Shown one piece after another: positions 8,746 through 17,078 of a stretch of 61,340 nt of DNA. The stretch is taken from the IMG/VR virus record IMGVR_UViG_3300028610_001469, positions 1 to 61,340 of that record; one strand, 5' to 3'. A program made the position numbers and the translations under genes. The notes beneath the pieces are model-generated. The model was not told the origin of the DNA. It saw only the letters and a program-made list of their open reading frames with translations, and did no database searches. The stretch is from a virus. Positions within the stretch are counted from its first letter, which is position 1, and every line of letters starts with the position of its first letter.

Positions 8746-8915
8746 GTAAAATAAAAAAAATGTATTTATTTTTTAAATATTTAATATGCGATTTTTCTGT
8801 GCCTATCCATGGCAAAATAAAAGATGCAAAACTTAGAGTAGAACGGGATGAAAAATGGAACATAGAATTATCAAAAATGCATCTTGTAAATGGGTTTGTG
8901 GTAAGAGATGAGTAA
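8742..8915 (+). CDS. small basic protein of unknown function
   Basis: 57 residues; ATG overlaps the stop of the hydrolase gene, with GAGGA upstream, so it is translationally coupled. A hydrophobic, aromatic stretch (MYLFFKYLICDF, residues 7-18) precedes a charged C-terminal half. Not recognised. Confidence 0.45.
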   Translation: MSKIKKMYLFFKYLICDFSVPIHGKIKDAKLRVERDEKWNIELSKMHLVNGFVVRDE

Positions 8916-8924
8916 ATATTTTTA

Positions 8925-8944
8925 AATAAAACGATGATTTTATT
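8925..8944 (+). repeat. recurrent palindromic intergenic element
   Basis: AATAAAA, 6-nt loop, TTTTATT, then GTGAGGAG before the TTG start at 8959. A clear + strand copy of the element, oriented with its gene. Confidence 0.7.
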
Positions 8945-8958
8945 GTGAGGAGAATTTA

Positions 8959-9432
8959 TTGAAAAAATACATCTGGTCTTTTGATTTAAGTTTGTCTAAC
9001 ACTGGGTTTTGTATTTGGGATCTTGATGGAAATCCTCTTCATGTTTTTAGTGTAAAAACCACAGATAAGCAAAGTCATCCCAATAGATTGCGAACCATAG
9101 GGAATTTTATATTGGGTAAAAAAGAAGCATTCCCAACAGAACTTATAGTTATAGAATCTGGATTTACTAAATTCAATAAAAGTACACAGGCATTATTTAA
9201 AGTGTTGGGTGTTATACAATATTTGTTTTATGACTGCAAACAAATTTTTTATGCTTCCACTACAATAAAGAAGGCTGTTTGTGGGTATGGAAAAGCAACT
9301 AAGGATCAAGTGGCATATATAATATTGCAAGAATATCCTAATTTACAAATAAATAATGATGATGAAAGTGATGCCGTGGCTATAGGCGTGTGCCATTTTT
9401 TGGAGAATAGATATGCCCAAAAATGTTTATAA
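8959..9432 (+). CDS. RuvC-like Holliday junction resolvase
   Basis: 157 residues with the RNase H-fold pattern of RuvC: Asp9 in SFDLSLSNTGF, Glu66 in VIESGF, and the late pair Asp135/Asp138 in DDESDAVAIGVCH. The start is TTG at 8959 with GAGGAG 9-14 nt upstream. It would resolve branched phage DNA during recombination or before packaging. It overlaps the tyrosine recombinase gene by 20 nt. The location inside the tail module, just after a lysis gene, is unusual. Confidence 0.75.
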   Translation: MKKYIWSFDLSLSNTGFCIWDLDGNPLHVFSVKTTDKQSHPNRLRTIGNFILGKKEAFPTELIVIESGFTKFNKSTQALFKVLGVIQYLFYDCKQIFYASTTIKKAVCGYGKATKDQVAYIILQEYPNLQINNDDESDAVAIGVCHFLENRYAQKCL

Positions 9433-10396
9433 TGCGTTCTTCGATAAAGATATTTATGAAAAAGTTTGTACAGAAAATAAAACTTTGCTTGAAGATTACC
9501 TTTTAGAGCTAAAACAAAATCAAAAAAGCGAAGGAACTATTTATCAATATAAACGCGATATTATGGGGTTTTTTGTTTATGCATATAGAAAATTGGATAA
9601 TGCAAGTATTTTGACATTTACAAAAAAAGACTTTAGACGCTACTCATTGTATCTTCAAGATTTAGGATTATCTAATGCAAGACAGAACAGATTGCTTTCT
9701 TCTCTTAGATCAATGTTATCGTTTGCGGAAGATGAAGACGACTACGAATACGACATAAACATAGCCAAAAAAGTAAGGGGCTTGCCTAAACAGTCAGTCA
9801 GGGAAATATTTTATCTTACAGATAATCAAATTCTAAAAATACGAGATGTTCTTATGGAACGAAAAGAATACCAAAGAGCGACTCTTCTTATGTTGGCTTA
9901 TGATTCTTCTGGTAGAAAAAATGAATTGTCTCAGGTTGAAAAACATTCCTTTTATGATTCTAAAAAGAGTAGTACAAATAAAGTGATTGGAAAAAGAAAG
10001 AAAGTTTTTAGATTGCTTTATTTTTCTGGCACTAAAGAATGTGTTGTAAAATGGTTGGAACAACGCGGCGAAGACGATATAAATTCTTTGTGGTTCGTTA
10101 ATAGTGAACGACCAACATCTAATGTTCTTTATGATTGGACGATAGAAATGAGAGATATCTTATATGAGATTGATGGGGCAAACATTGATTTTAATCTTCA
10201 CTCTATGCGTCATGCTTGTCTTCAAAATCTTTCTGATGGTTCTCATTATGTTGCTAGAGAACTTGGTATAGATGGATTTCCTATTGAGAAGTTGAAATTA
10301 ATTGCTAATCACATTTCAATAGAGACGACCCAGAGTTACCTCAAAGATAATTCTATAGACGAATTAGAAAACATGTTCAATATCAAAATTGATTAA
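9413..10396 (+). CDS. tyrosine recombinase/integrase
   Basis: 327 residues. The N-terminal ~120 residues form a core-binding-type helical domain; the catalytic domain has Arg168 (SSGRKNEL), His263 and Arg266 (HSMRH), His300 (ANH) and nucleophile Tyr309 (TTQSYL), i.e. the full R-H-R-H-Y set. GGAG lies 8-11 nt before the ATG, inside the 3' end of the resolvase gene. The two genes read as a recombination pair. A second, distinct tyrosine recombinase is encoded at 37255-38133. Confidence 0.8.
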   Translation: MPKNVYNAFFDKDIYEKVCTENKTLLEDYLLELKQNQKSEGTIYQYKRDIMGFFVYAYRKLDNASILTFTKKDFRRYSLYLQDLGLSNARQNRLLSSLRSMLSFAEDEDDYEYDINIAKKVRGLPKQSVREIFYLTDNQILKIRDVLMERKEYQRATLLMLAYDSSGRKNELSQVEKHSFYDSKKSSTNKVIGKRKKVFRLLYFSGTKECVVKWLEQRGEDDINSLWFVNSERPTSNVLYDWTIEMRDILYEIDGANIDFNLHSMRHACLQNLSDGSHYVARELGIDGFPIEKLKLIANHISIETTQSYLKDNSIDELENMFNIKID

Positions 10397-10428
10397 ACAG
10401 AGAACTTGCTTCTCTAAATGGAGGGAAT

Positions 10429-13400
10429 ATGGCTGAGAAAGTAAGTGCTCCTGACAAATATCAGATTTTAGTAGAAGCGGTTCTTAAAACAACAACGGCT
10501 GGAAAAAGCAATGTTCAGACTGGATTAAATAAACTTTCTAAAGAATTAGAACTCACAATACATAAAGTTAAAATTAGTGGCAAAGGTCTTGCACATATTA
10601 AATCCCAATTGAAAAGCGCTTTATCTGATTTTGATGTTGATTTAGAAAAAATTGAAAAGGGGGGCGAAGCTGCTGGAAAAGCTCTTGGGATAAATGTTGG
10701 AAAAGGATACCAAAAAGCCGCTGCTGGAATTAATAAAATAGTAATTGAAAATGTTGATGATATTAGAAAATATTATGAGGGATTGGGCTGGCAAGAAATT
10801 TCTGCAAAAAAAATATTTGATGATGAAGAAACAAAAAAATATAATGTTACTCTTAAAAAGATAGTTGGGAATGAACAACAAATTCTAAGAACTAGAGTTG
10901 ATATTAATAAAAATGGTAAACATTATATTAAACTTTTGGATGAATCGTCAAGATATACAAAAAGTATTGCAGATCAAACTAAAACTTGGTCAACTAGACT
11001 TGAAGATATAAGAACTAGAAATGCTGATGTTGTTAAATCTAGTAGTGCAGTTAGAGATAAAATTAGAGAAATTGGAATCAGTATGCAAAAGTTTACTGGT
11101 GCAACTGCTGAAAGAGATAAAATAACTCAACAATTTAGAGAATTAAATTTAGAAGTTAATAAAACAAAAACAGCATTGGCCAGTGCTCACAAACAAGGCA
11201 TGACTTTTACATCAATGTTGAGTCTTGCACTCAAGAAAATTGTGCTTTGGGGAATCGGTACTGCTGTAGTTTATGGAACAATTAGACAAATACAGAAAGC
11301 AGTTGGATATGTAAAAGAATTAAATAAAGAGATGACTAATATCCAAATTGTTTCTGGTGCTTCTGTGCATGAAATAAAGAATCTCGCGCAAGAGTATAAC
11401 AATTTGGCTATTGCTCTTGGTGTAACAACTTTAGAAGTTACTAAGGGAAGTCTTGAATGGATACGACAAGGTAAGACAGCAAAAGAAACCGCTGAGTTGT
11501 TGCGTGCAAGCACTATGATGGCAACTTTAGGCAATCTTGATCAAGCAGAATCAACAGAATATTTAACATCCATTATTAATGGGTATGATTTAGCTTTAGA
11601 AGAAGTTATGCCCACCATTGATAAACTTATTGCTCTAGATAATGCTTACGCTACAAGTGTTGGTGAAATAGCTGCTGCTTTGCGTAGGGCCGCCAATTCG
11701 GCGCGTCTTATTCAAATTCCACTTGAAAATGTGGCAGCAATGATTACTGTTGTTTCTGCCGTGACTAGAAAAAGTGCGGAAAGTATTGGTGAAAGTTTTA
11801 AAACAATCTTTTCACGTATGAGAGATGTAAAACTCAATAAAGATATTGATGAAGCAGGGGAAAGTATATCTGATGTAGAAAAAATACTTGCTAGGTTTGG
11901 TATTGAACTTCGAGATAGTAGTCATCAATTTAGAAATATGAATGATGTTCTTGATGAAACAAGAGCAAAATGGTTAGAACTAGCTGAAGCAGGAAGGACT
12001 GTTGATCAATCTACGATTGCAAAAGCATTTGCTGGTGTTAGACAGGCTGAAAACTTTATTGCGTTAATGAACAATCAAGAAATGTACATTGAAGCTTTAA
12101 AAATTGAAGCAGAAGCACTAGGCACAACAGAAGAAAGATATGAAATTTATGTCAATAGTGTTGAAGCTGCTTCCAATCGCCTTATAGCCACTTGGGAAAA
12201 ATTAGTTGCAAATACTTTTACAGATGAATTATTGAAAAATGTTCTTGGTTTAGGCGAAGGTATAATAAAATTTGCAGATGCAGTGGGAATTCTTAATTTA
12301 GCTTTTGTTGCCCTTGGCATTTATTTAACAGCCAAATTTTCAATTATATTGCCATTTGTTGGACAGCAATTAGCTGGACTTTCAGCCGCCTTAAGCATTA
12401 CAACTGTAGCGGCTGAAGGATTAATGGTTGCGTTATCTGGAGTTGCAATAGTTTTGGGCATTATTGCCGTTATAGCCCTTGGTAAAATATATAGTAATTG
12501 GATAAATGGCGCTGAAATAGCCCGCGAAAAAACTATTGAGTTAAAAAATGAAATTGATTCTTTAACTCGTTCAATTAAAAAACTTGAAGAAGAGCGAAAT
12601 TCCGTTAGCTTATTGGCACAAGAATTTGTAGATTTACAACAAGATACTAAAAAATCAGCAGATGAGCAAGAAAGATACGTTGAGGTTCAAAATGAACTAA
12701 AAGATTTAATTCCTGGTCTTCAAGGATATTATAATGATCTTGGCAATTTTCGTATTACTGAAATTGCAGATTTAAAAACCATTATTGAACTGAGAAAAGA
12801 AGAATTAAGTTTAATAAAAGAGACGCTTAAAGAAAAAAAAATAGAGGGATTTGAAGCAGAATTAGAACTTTATGAGGAGCTTATAAAAAAACAAACTAGG
12901 CTTCAGGCCCTATCTGATATGGCTGAAATAAGAGTTGCAGATCCTTGGACAGGATTGCCAACAACTGATGTTAGTGCCGTTAATGCTGAAAAAGCCAGAA
13001 AAGATCTTAAGTCAGTAAGTGATGAAGTAGAGCTTTTTGTAAATAGAACTAAACAAGAATTTCTTTCTTTAGATGTTGCTACACAAAATCTTTTCTTAGA
13101 TATGGCTGAAAATTTGGGACGTTCTGATTTGGCTAATGAATTGCGTAAACTTGTGGGATCTTTTGATGTAATTGCCCAAAGAGCTATGCGTGCATTGCCA
13201 TTTAATCAACTTGGCGAATTTTTTGATGAATTAAATTTTGTTTTAAGTGAAACTTTAGATGAACTTATTGACTTCGATAAACAAATATTTTCCATTGTTG
13301 ATACTATGGAAGAATTTGGCAAAATTAGTGCAGAACAAGTAAAAATACTTGCTGGAATATTATCTCCTGCAGATTATGATGCTATAGTTTCTTGGGATGA

Positions 13401-14676
13401 ATTGAATAATGCCTACAAGATAAACATAGGGTTGCTGAAAAGCATATCTATAGCAAATGTTGATACCGCAATCACTATGGCATATATGGCAGATGCCAGC
13501 GATGAAGTGATAGAATCATTAAGGGGATATTTAGAACTTCTTGCCACTGGCGATCCATTTAAAAAATTTGGAGACAATCTCAAAGAAGTAGAACAAGCAG
13601 AAAAAGACTACCAAAAAGCCTTGGAAGACGCAGAAAAAGAACGAGAAAAAGCATATCAAGATCTCCTAAAAGCCACAATTTCAATGATCAAACAACGCAA
13701 AGAAGAAGAACGCGATGCTTTAAAAGATCAACTTGATGGATATAAAAAAATCATTGATGCTAGAAAACAAATCATTGATCAAGAAAAGAAAGAACGTGAT
13801 CATCTAAGGGCAGTTAAAGATCAACAAAAAGAAATTACAAACATTGAAGAAGAATTAATGGAACTTCAGTTTGATACCAGCGAAGAAGGAATGAAACGCA
13901 GGTTGGAGCTTGAAGAACAATTATTCGAAGAAAAGCGCGACCTTGAAGATGAAGAATATGATCATAGTGTTGATAAACAAAAGAGTGCCTTAGACGAAGA
14001 ATATGATAGGTTTAAGCACATTATTGATAAAAAACTTGATGTCATACAAGCATATTTACAACAATCTGGAACCATAGCCATGCAAGCCATTACCATGATT
14101 GAAAATAGAAGTGACACATTCTATCAATCATTATTGGAATGGAATAGAATTTATGGTAGTGGCATAGATAATGATATTGTGGGTGCTTGGAATAGGGCAT
14201 TTATGGCTGCAAGTCAATATGCAAGTGTTGTTGGGGCTCAACAAACACTCTCTGCACTTACTGGCACTGGATATACTGGGTCTTCATGGGGCGCAACGGA
14301 AATTGCAAGATTGCAAGCGTTGGGAATGGAATCTAGGGAATATCGCCAAGATCCTTCTATGATTAGAGGATATCATGAAGGTGGTTTTGTTGGCGGTCTT
14401 CCAAAGATAAGATCAAATGAAGAATATGCTAAATTAATGACGGGTGAATTCGTATCTAGACCAGATCAAATATCCAATTTTATGAATAAAACATTGCCAA
14501 ACATTGTTGCTAACACTGGCGGTGATGGCGAAATAACTATACATAATGAATTCAATGTTGCTGGAAACTTAGATAAGTCAGTTATTCCTATAATTGATAA
14601 CAAGATAGCGGAATCTCTCAATAGAATAATGAAAAATCGTGGAATTCGCCGTAACGCAAACGCATACAGTATTTAA
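10429..14676 (+). CDS. tail tape measure protein
   Basis: 1415 residues, the longest protein in the window and the ruler that sets tail length. Residues ~270-500 match the TP901-type tape-measure core (GYVKELNKEMTNIQIVSG... through VSAVTRKSAESIGESFKTIFSRM). Long coiled coils flank it (residues ~180-260 and ~1060-1200), and hydrophobic segments lie at ~620-690. The C-terminal ~130 residues have the EGGFV and FNVAGN patterns typical of these proteins. GGAGG precedes the ATG. At the common ratio of about 1.5 angstrom per residue the tail would be near 200 nm. Confidence 0.9.
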   Translation: MAEKVSAPDKYQILVEAVLKTTTAGKSNVQTGLNKLSKELELTIHKVKISGKGLAHIKSQLKSALSDFDVDLEKIEKGGEAAGKALGINVGKGYQKAAAGINKIVIENVDDIRKYYEGLGWQEISAKKIFDDEETKKYNVTLKKIVGNEQQILRTRVDINKNGKHYIKLLDESSRYTKSIADQTKTWSTRLEDIRTRNADVVKSSSAVRDKIREIGISMQKFTGATAERDKITQQFRELNLEVNKTKTALASAHKQGMTFTSMLSLALKKIVLWGIGTAVVYGTIRQIQKAVGYVKELNKEMTNIQIVSGASVHEIKNLAQEYNNLAIALGVTTLEVTKGSLEWIRQGKTAKETAELLRASTMMATLGNLDQAESTEYLTSIINGYDLALEEVMPTIDKLIALDNAYATSVGEIAAALRRAANSARLIQIPLENVAAMITVVSAVTRKSAESIGESFKTIFSRMRDVKLNKDIDEAGESISDVEKILARFGIELRDSSHQFRNMNDVLDETRAKWLELAEAGRTVDQSTIAKAFAGVRQAENFIALMNNQEMYIEALKIEAEALGTTEERYEIYVNSVEAASNRLIATWEKLVANTFTDELLKNVLGLGEGIIKFADAVGILNLAFVALGIYLTAKFSIILPFVGQQLAGLSAALSITTVAAEGLMVALSGVAIVLGIIAVIALGKIYSNWINGAEIAREKTIELKNEIDSLTRSIKKLEEERNSVSLLAQEFVDLQQDTKKSADEQERYVEVQNELKDLIPGLQGYYNDLGNFRITEIADLKTIIELRKEELSLIKETLKEKKIEGFEAELELYEELIKKQTRLQALSDMAEIRVADPWTGLPTTDVSAVNAEKARKDLKSVSDEVELFVNRTKQEFLSLDVATQNLFLDMAENLGRSDLANELRKLVGSFDVIAQRAMRALPFNQLGEFFDELNFVLSETLDELIDFDKQIFSIVDTMEEFGKISAEQVKILAGILSPADYDAIVSWDELNNAYKINIGLLKSISIANVDTAITMAYMADASDEVIESLRGYLELLATGDPFKKFGDNLKEVEQAEKDYQKALEDAEKEREKAYQDLLKATISMIKQRKEEERDALKDQLDGYKKIIDARKQIIDQEKKERDHLRAVKDQQKEITNIEEELMELQFDTSEEGMKRRLELEEQLFEEKRDLEDEEYDHSVDKQKSALDEEYDRFKHIIDKKLDVIQAYLQQSGTIAMQAITMIENRSDTFYQSLLEWNRIYGSGIDNDIVGAWNRAFMAASQYASVVGAQQTLSALTGTGYTGSSWGATEIARLQALGMESREYRQDPSMIRGYHEGGFVGGLPKIRSNEEYAKLMTGEFVSRPDQISNFMNKTLPNIVANTGGDGEITIHNEFNVAGNLDKSVIPIIDNKIAESLNRIMKNRGIRRNANAYSI

Positions 14677-14681
14677 CTCAG

Positions 14682-14700
14682 ATAAAAGGGGGATTTTATT
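14682..14700 (+). repeat. recurrent palindromic element at the tape measure 3' end
   Basis: ATAAAA, loop GGGGGA, TTTTATT, 5 nt after the tape-measure stop. The G-rich loop also forms the 5' half of the terminator-like hairpin that follows. In other copies a Shine-Dalgarno comes next; here the omega RNA and iscB come next instead. Confidence 0.6.
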
Positions 14701-14711
14701 TAATCCCCCTT
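14686..14711 (+). terminator. terminator-like hairpin between tape measure and IscB locus
   Basis: A 10-bp stem (14686-14695 with 14702-14711) with five consecutive G-C pairs and a 6-nt loop, followed only by a short T-containing stretch (TATTAAATC). It may attenuate rather than stop transcription. It would insulate the IscB locus from tail transcription. Confidence 0.5.
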
Positions 14712-14714
14712 ATT

Positions 14715-14984
14715 AAATCAGGAGGTAACCGTCAACTACCGCTCCTTTGTGGAGAGACTTATAAAAGTCCGCGTTGACCAGCCTAAGTTCTTTGAGAACT
14801 ACGTTATCAAGAAAGTTTAAGAACGTACGTTGGAATGACCGAGCCAGTTCCAACCACTACAACCAAAAAGTTAAACATGTTGAGGGTATAAACAAGTGCT
14901 TTTTGGAAACACTGATTGATAACATTGGCGAGGCTCACTTTACCCTCGAAAGAGGAGATTACAGTAAACCATAAAAGGTAAAAT
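14715..14984 (+). ncRNA. omega RNA (HEARO-type guide RNA) of IscB
   Basis: Non-coding stretch directly upstream of iscB with dense secondary structure. GTCAAC 14731-14736 pairs with GTTGAC 14773-14778 and encloses hairpins 742-745/751-754 and 756-760/765-769 (offsets from 14000). Then come AGTTC/GAACT hairpin 14786-14800, a 7-bp hairpin 14829-14835/14848-14854, and a long-range 7-bp stem 14882-14888/14941-14947. Multi-hairpin RNA ending at the nuclease start codon is the hallmark of IscB omega RNAs, where the guide lies 5' of the first stem. By that rule the guide would be about 14715-14730, which contains GGAGGT. The exact 5' end is inferred. Confidence 0.7.
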
Positions 14985-16265
14985 ATGCAAAGAGTATTTG
15001 TTTTAGATAGTAATAGAAAACCTCTTGTTCCTTGTCATCCGGCAAGGGCCAGACAGTTGATGAAGAATGGTAGAGCAAGTGTATTTCGTAAATATCCATT
15101 TACGATCATTTTGAATGACAGACTACAAGAAGAATCGACAATGTCTCCAATGAGAATCAAGATTGATCCTGGCAGCAGGACAACGGGAATAGCAATTGTA
15201 CAATTTGGGGGAAAAGTTTTGTGGGTGGCAGAAATAAATCATAGGGGGCAACAAATTAAGTTTGGTCTTGAAAGAAGACGAAATCGGCGTCGCAATAGAA
15301 GATCTAATTTAAGATATCGTCCTGAAAGATTTAATAATCGTAGTAGATCAAAAAAATGGTTGCCCCCAAGTTTGATGAGTAGGGTTCATAATGTTTTTAC
15401 TTGGACATTTCGTTTATGTCGATATGCTCCAATACAAGCAATTTCGATGGAATTAATTCGTTTTGATACCCAAAAAATGCAAAATCCAGAAATTTTAGGA
15501 GTTCAATATCAACAAGGTAAACTACAAGGGTATGAAGTAAGAGAATATTTGCTTGAAAAATGGGGAAGAAAATGTGCTTATTGTAACTCCAAGAATATTC
15601 CTTTAGAGATTGAACATATCATTCCTAGGGGCAGGGGAGGAAGCGATAGAGTGGATAATTTGACTATTGCTTGTCGATCCTGTAATCTTGCCAAGGGTAC
15701 ACAAACGGCAAAAGAATTTGGATTTTCTAAGATACAAATAAAAGCACGAAAATCTCTAAGAGATGCTGCAGTTATGAATGCTACTAGATGGAAATTGTGG
15801 CAAACATTGAATGAATTTAGTTTGCCTTTAGAAATTGGTACTGGGGGAAGAACAAAATATAATCGTTTTCTTCAAGGATTGCCTAAGACACATTGGATTG
15901 ATGCGATATGTGTTGGTAAAACTGGTGCACGCGTATATGTTCCTACAAAAATGACACCTTTAAGTATTAAAGCAAAGCGACATGGGAAAAGACAAATGTG
16001 CCTAATGAATAAGTATGGATTTCCAAGAACAAAAGCTAAAAAATCGTCAGTTGTTCACGGATTTAAGACAAATGATTTAGTTGTGGCAACAATACCTTTT
16101 GGAAAGAGATCGGGAACATATATCGGCAGGGTAGCGATTCGTTCAAGAGGATATTTTCGTGTTGGAAAAATTGATAGTATTCCTTATCAGCATTGTCAAA
16201 TTTTACAAATGAGTGATGGTTATGAATATGTGGAATCTAAACAATCATTATTGTCGTTAAAATAA
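14985..16265 (+). CDS. iscB: IscB RNA-guided nuclease (RRXRR/HNH)
   Basis: 426 residues, the usual IscB length. The N-terminal PLMP-type domain (residues 1-50) reads K-P-L-V-P. RuvC-I has Asp61 (KIDPGSRTTGIA), the Arg-rich bridge helix spans ~97-115, RuvC-II has Glu156 (SMELIRFD), the HNH insert spans ~190-240 with zinc cysteines C197/C200/C230/C233 and His211, and RuvC-III has His303 and Asp306 (HWIDAICVG). All catalytic residues are intact. AAAGG precedes the ATG. No TnpA transposase is nearby, so it is not an autonomous IS200/605-type element; a homing-like or exapted role in the phage is an inference. IscB proteins are ancestors of Cas9. Confidence 0.93.
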   Translation: MQRVFVLDSNRKPLVPCHPARARQLMKNGRASVFRKYPFTIILNDRLQEESTMSPMRIKIDPGSRTTGIAIVQFGGKVLWVAEINHRGQQIKFGLERRRNRRRNRRSNLRYRPERFNNRSRSKKWLPPSLMSRVHNVFTWTFRLCRYAPIQAISMELIRFDTQKMQNPEILGVQYQQGKLQGYEVREYLLEKWGRKCAYCNSKNIPLEIEHIIPRGRGGSDRVDNLTIACRSCNLAKGTQTAKEFGFSKIQIKARKSLRDAAVMNATRWKLWQTLNEFSLPLEIGTGGRTKYNRFLQGLPKTHWIDAICVGKTGARVYVPTKMTPLSIKAKRHGKRQMCLMNKYGFPRTKAKKSSVVHGFKTNDLVVATIPFGKRSGTYIGRVAIRSRGYFRVGKIDSIPYQHCQILQMSDGYEYVESKQSLLSLK

Positions 16266-16284
16266 AATTTGATTGGAGGGTTTT

Positions 16285-17076
16285 ATGGCATTTTTTGGAA
16301 GAAGATTTATTTGGGATGGAACTTCCAGTGATCTATATGGATTATATGTTACTAATTTTAAAACTGGTTTAGTAAAGTCTGATGCAGGATCGAATGTTAC
16401 ACCAATTAGAACATTACCCTATCGCAGATCAAAACAATATTTCTTTGGTGTTACACAAGATGAAATATTAGAAGTTGATTTGGAATTAACAAGTGCTGGT
16501 CGAGTTGATGGTCATATGAGAAGCCTTATGAAAAGGTGGTTATTTGGCAGTATTGTTGAAAAGAAGTTGCAAATTTTGCAATGCGATATTGATGAAGTTT
16601 ATTTTAACGGAATTTTGACCAACGTTAAAGATATATATGTGGGCAACATTCATCAAGGATTTTCTTGTACGATGAGTTGTGATTCACCCTGGGGTTGGAC
16701 GTTTCCAAAAACAATAACAAGACCATATGGTGGAGGAATTGCAAACGATACGTTTACATTCTATAATGATACTGATGATGCGGATTATCTTTATCCAGCC
16801 ATAACATTTACTTTAAATGCAATTGGAGATTCTTTTGGTTTGGTAAATACTACGGATGATAGTAGGGCTTTTACCTTTACTGATATATCTGCGTTAGAGG
16901 TAATGACCGTAGACAATAGTAGACAAATAGTAAGTTCAAGTACAGGATTAAACAGGCTTGGAAAATTTAATAAAAATTGGCTTAGATTATTGCCAGGGAA
17001 TAATAGTCTTACACTCACAGGAGGGGTAAGCGAGTTTACTATGACTTACCAGTTTGCAAGAAAAATTGGAGGGTAA
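16285..17076 (+). CDS. distal tail protein (Dit)
   Basis: 263 residues from the ATG at 16285 (GGAGGG 5-10 nt upstream; a GAGGG-embedded start at 16273 is rejected). The N-terminus (FFGRRFIWDGTSSDLYGLYVTNF) and the following beta-rich domain fit the Dit hub that joins tail tube to tail tip, with a C-terminal galectin-like domain. The gene sits between tape measure and tail-tip genes as in other siphophages, now separated from the tape measure by the IscB locus. Confidence 0.7.
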   Translation: MAFFGRRFIWDGTSSDLYGLYVTNFKTGLVKSDAGSNVTPIRTLPYRRSKQYFFGVTQDEILEVDLELTSAGRVDGHMRSLMKRWLFGSIVEKKLQILQCDIDEVYFNGILTNVKDIYVGNIHQGFSCTMSCDSPWGWTFPKTITRPYGGGIANDTFTFYNDTDDADYLYPAITFTLNAIGDSFGLVNTTDDSRAFTFTDISALEVMTVDNSRQIVSSSTGLNRLGKFNKNWLRLLPGNNSLTLTGGVSEFTMTYQFARKIGG

Positions 17077-17078
17077 TA

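Noticed and set aside
14774-14974. 66-codon open frame upstream of iscB
   Set aside because: It lies entirely in the structured omega RNA, has no ribosome binding site, and its sequence follows the RNA stems.
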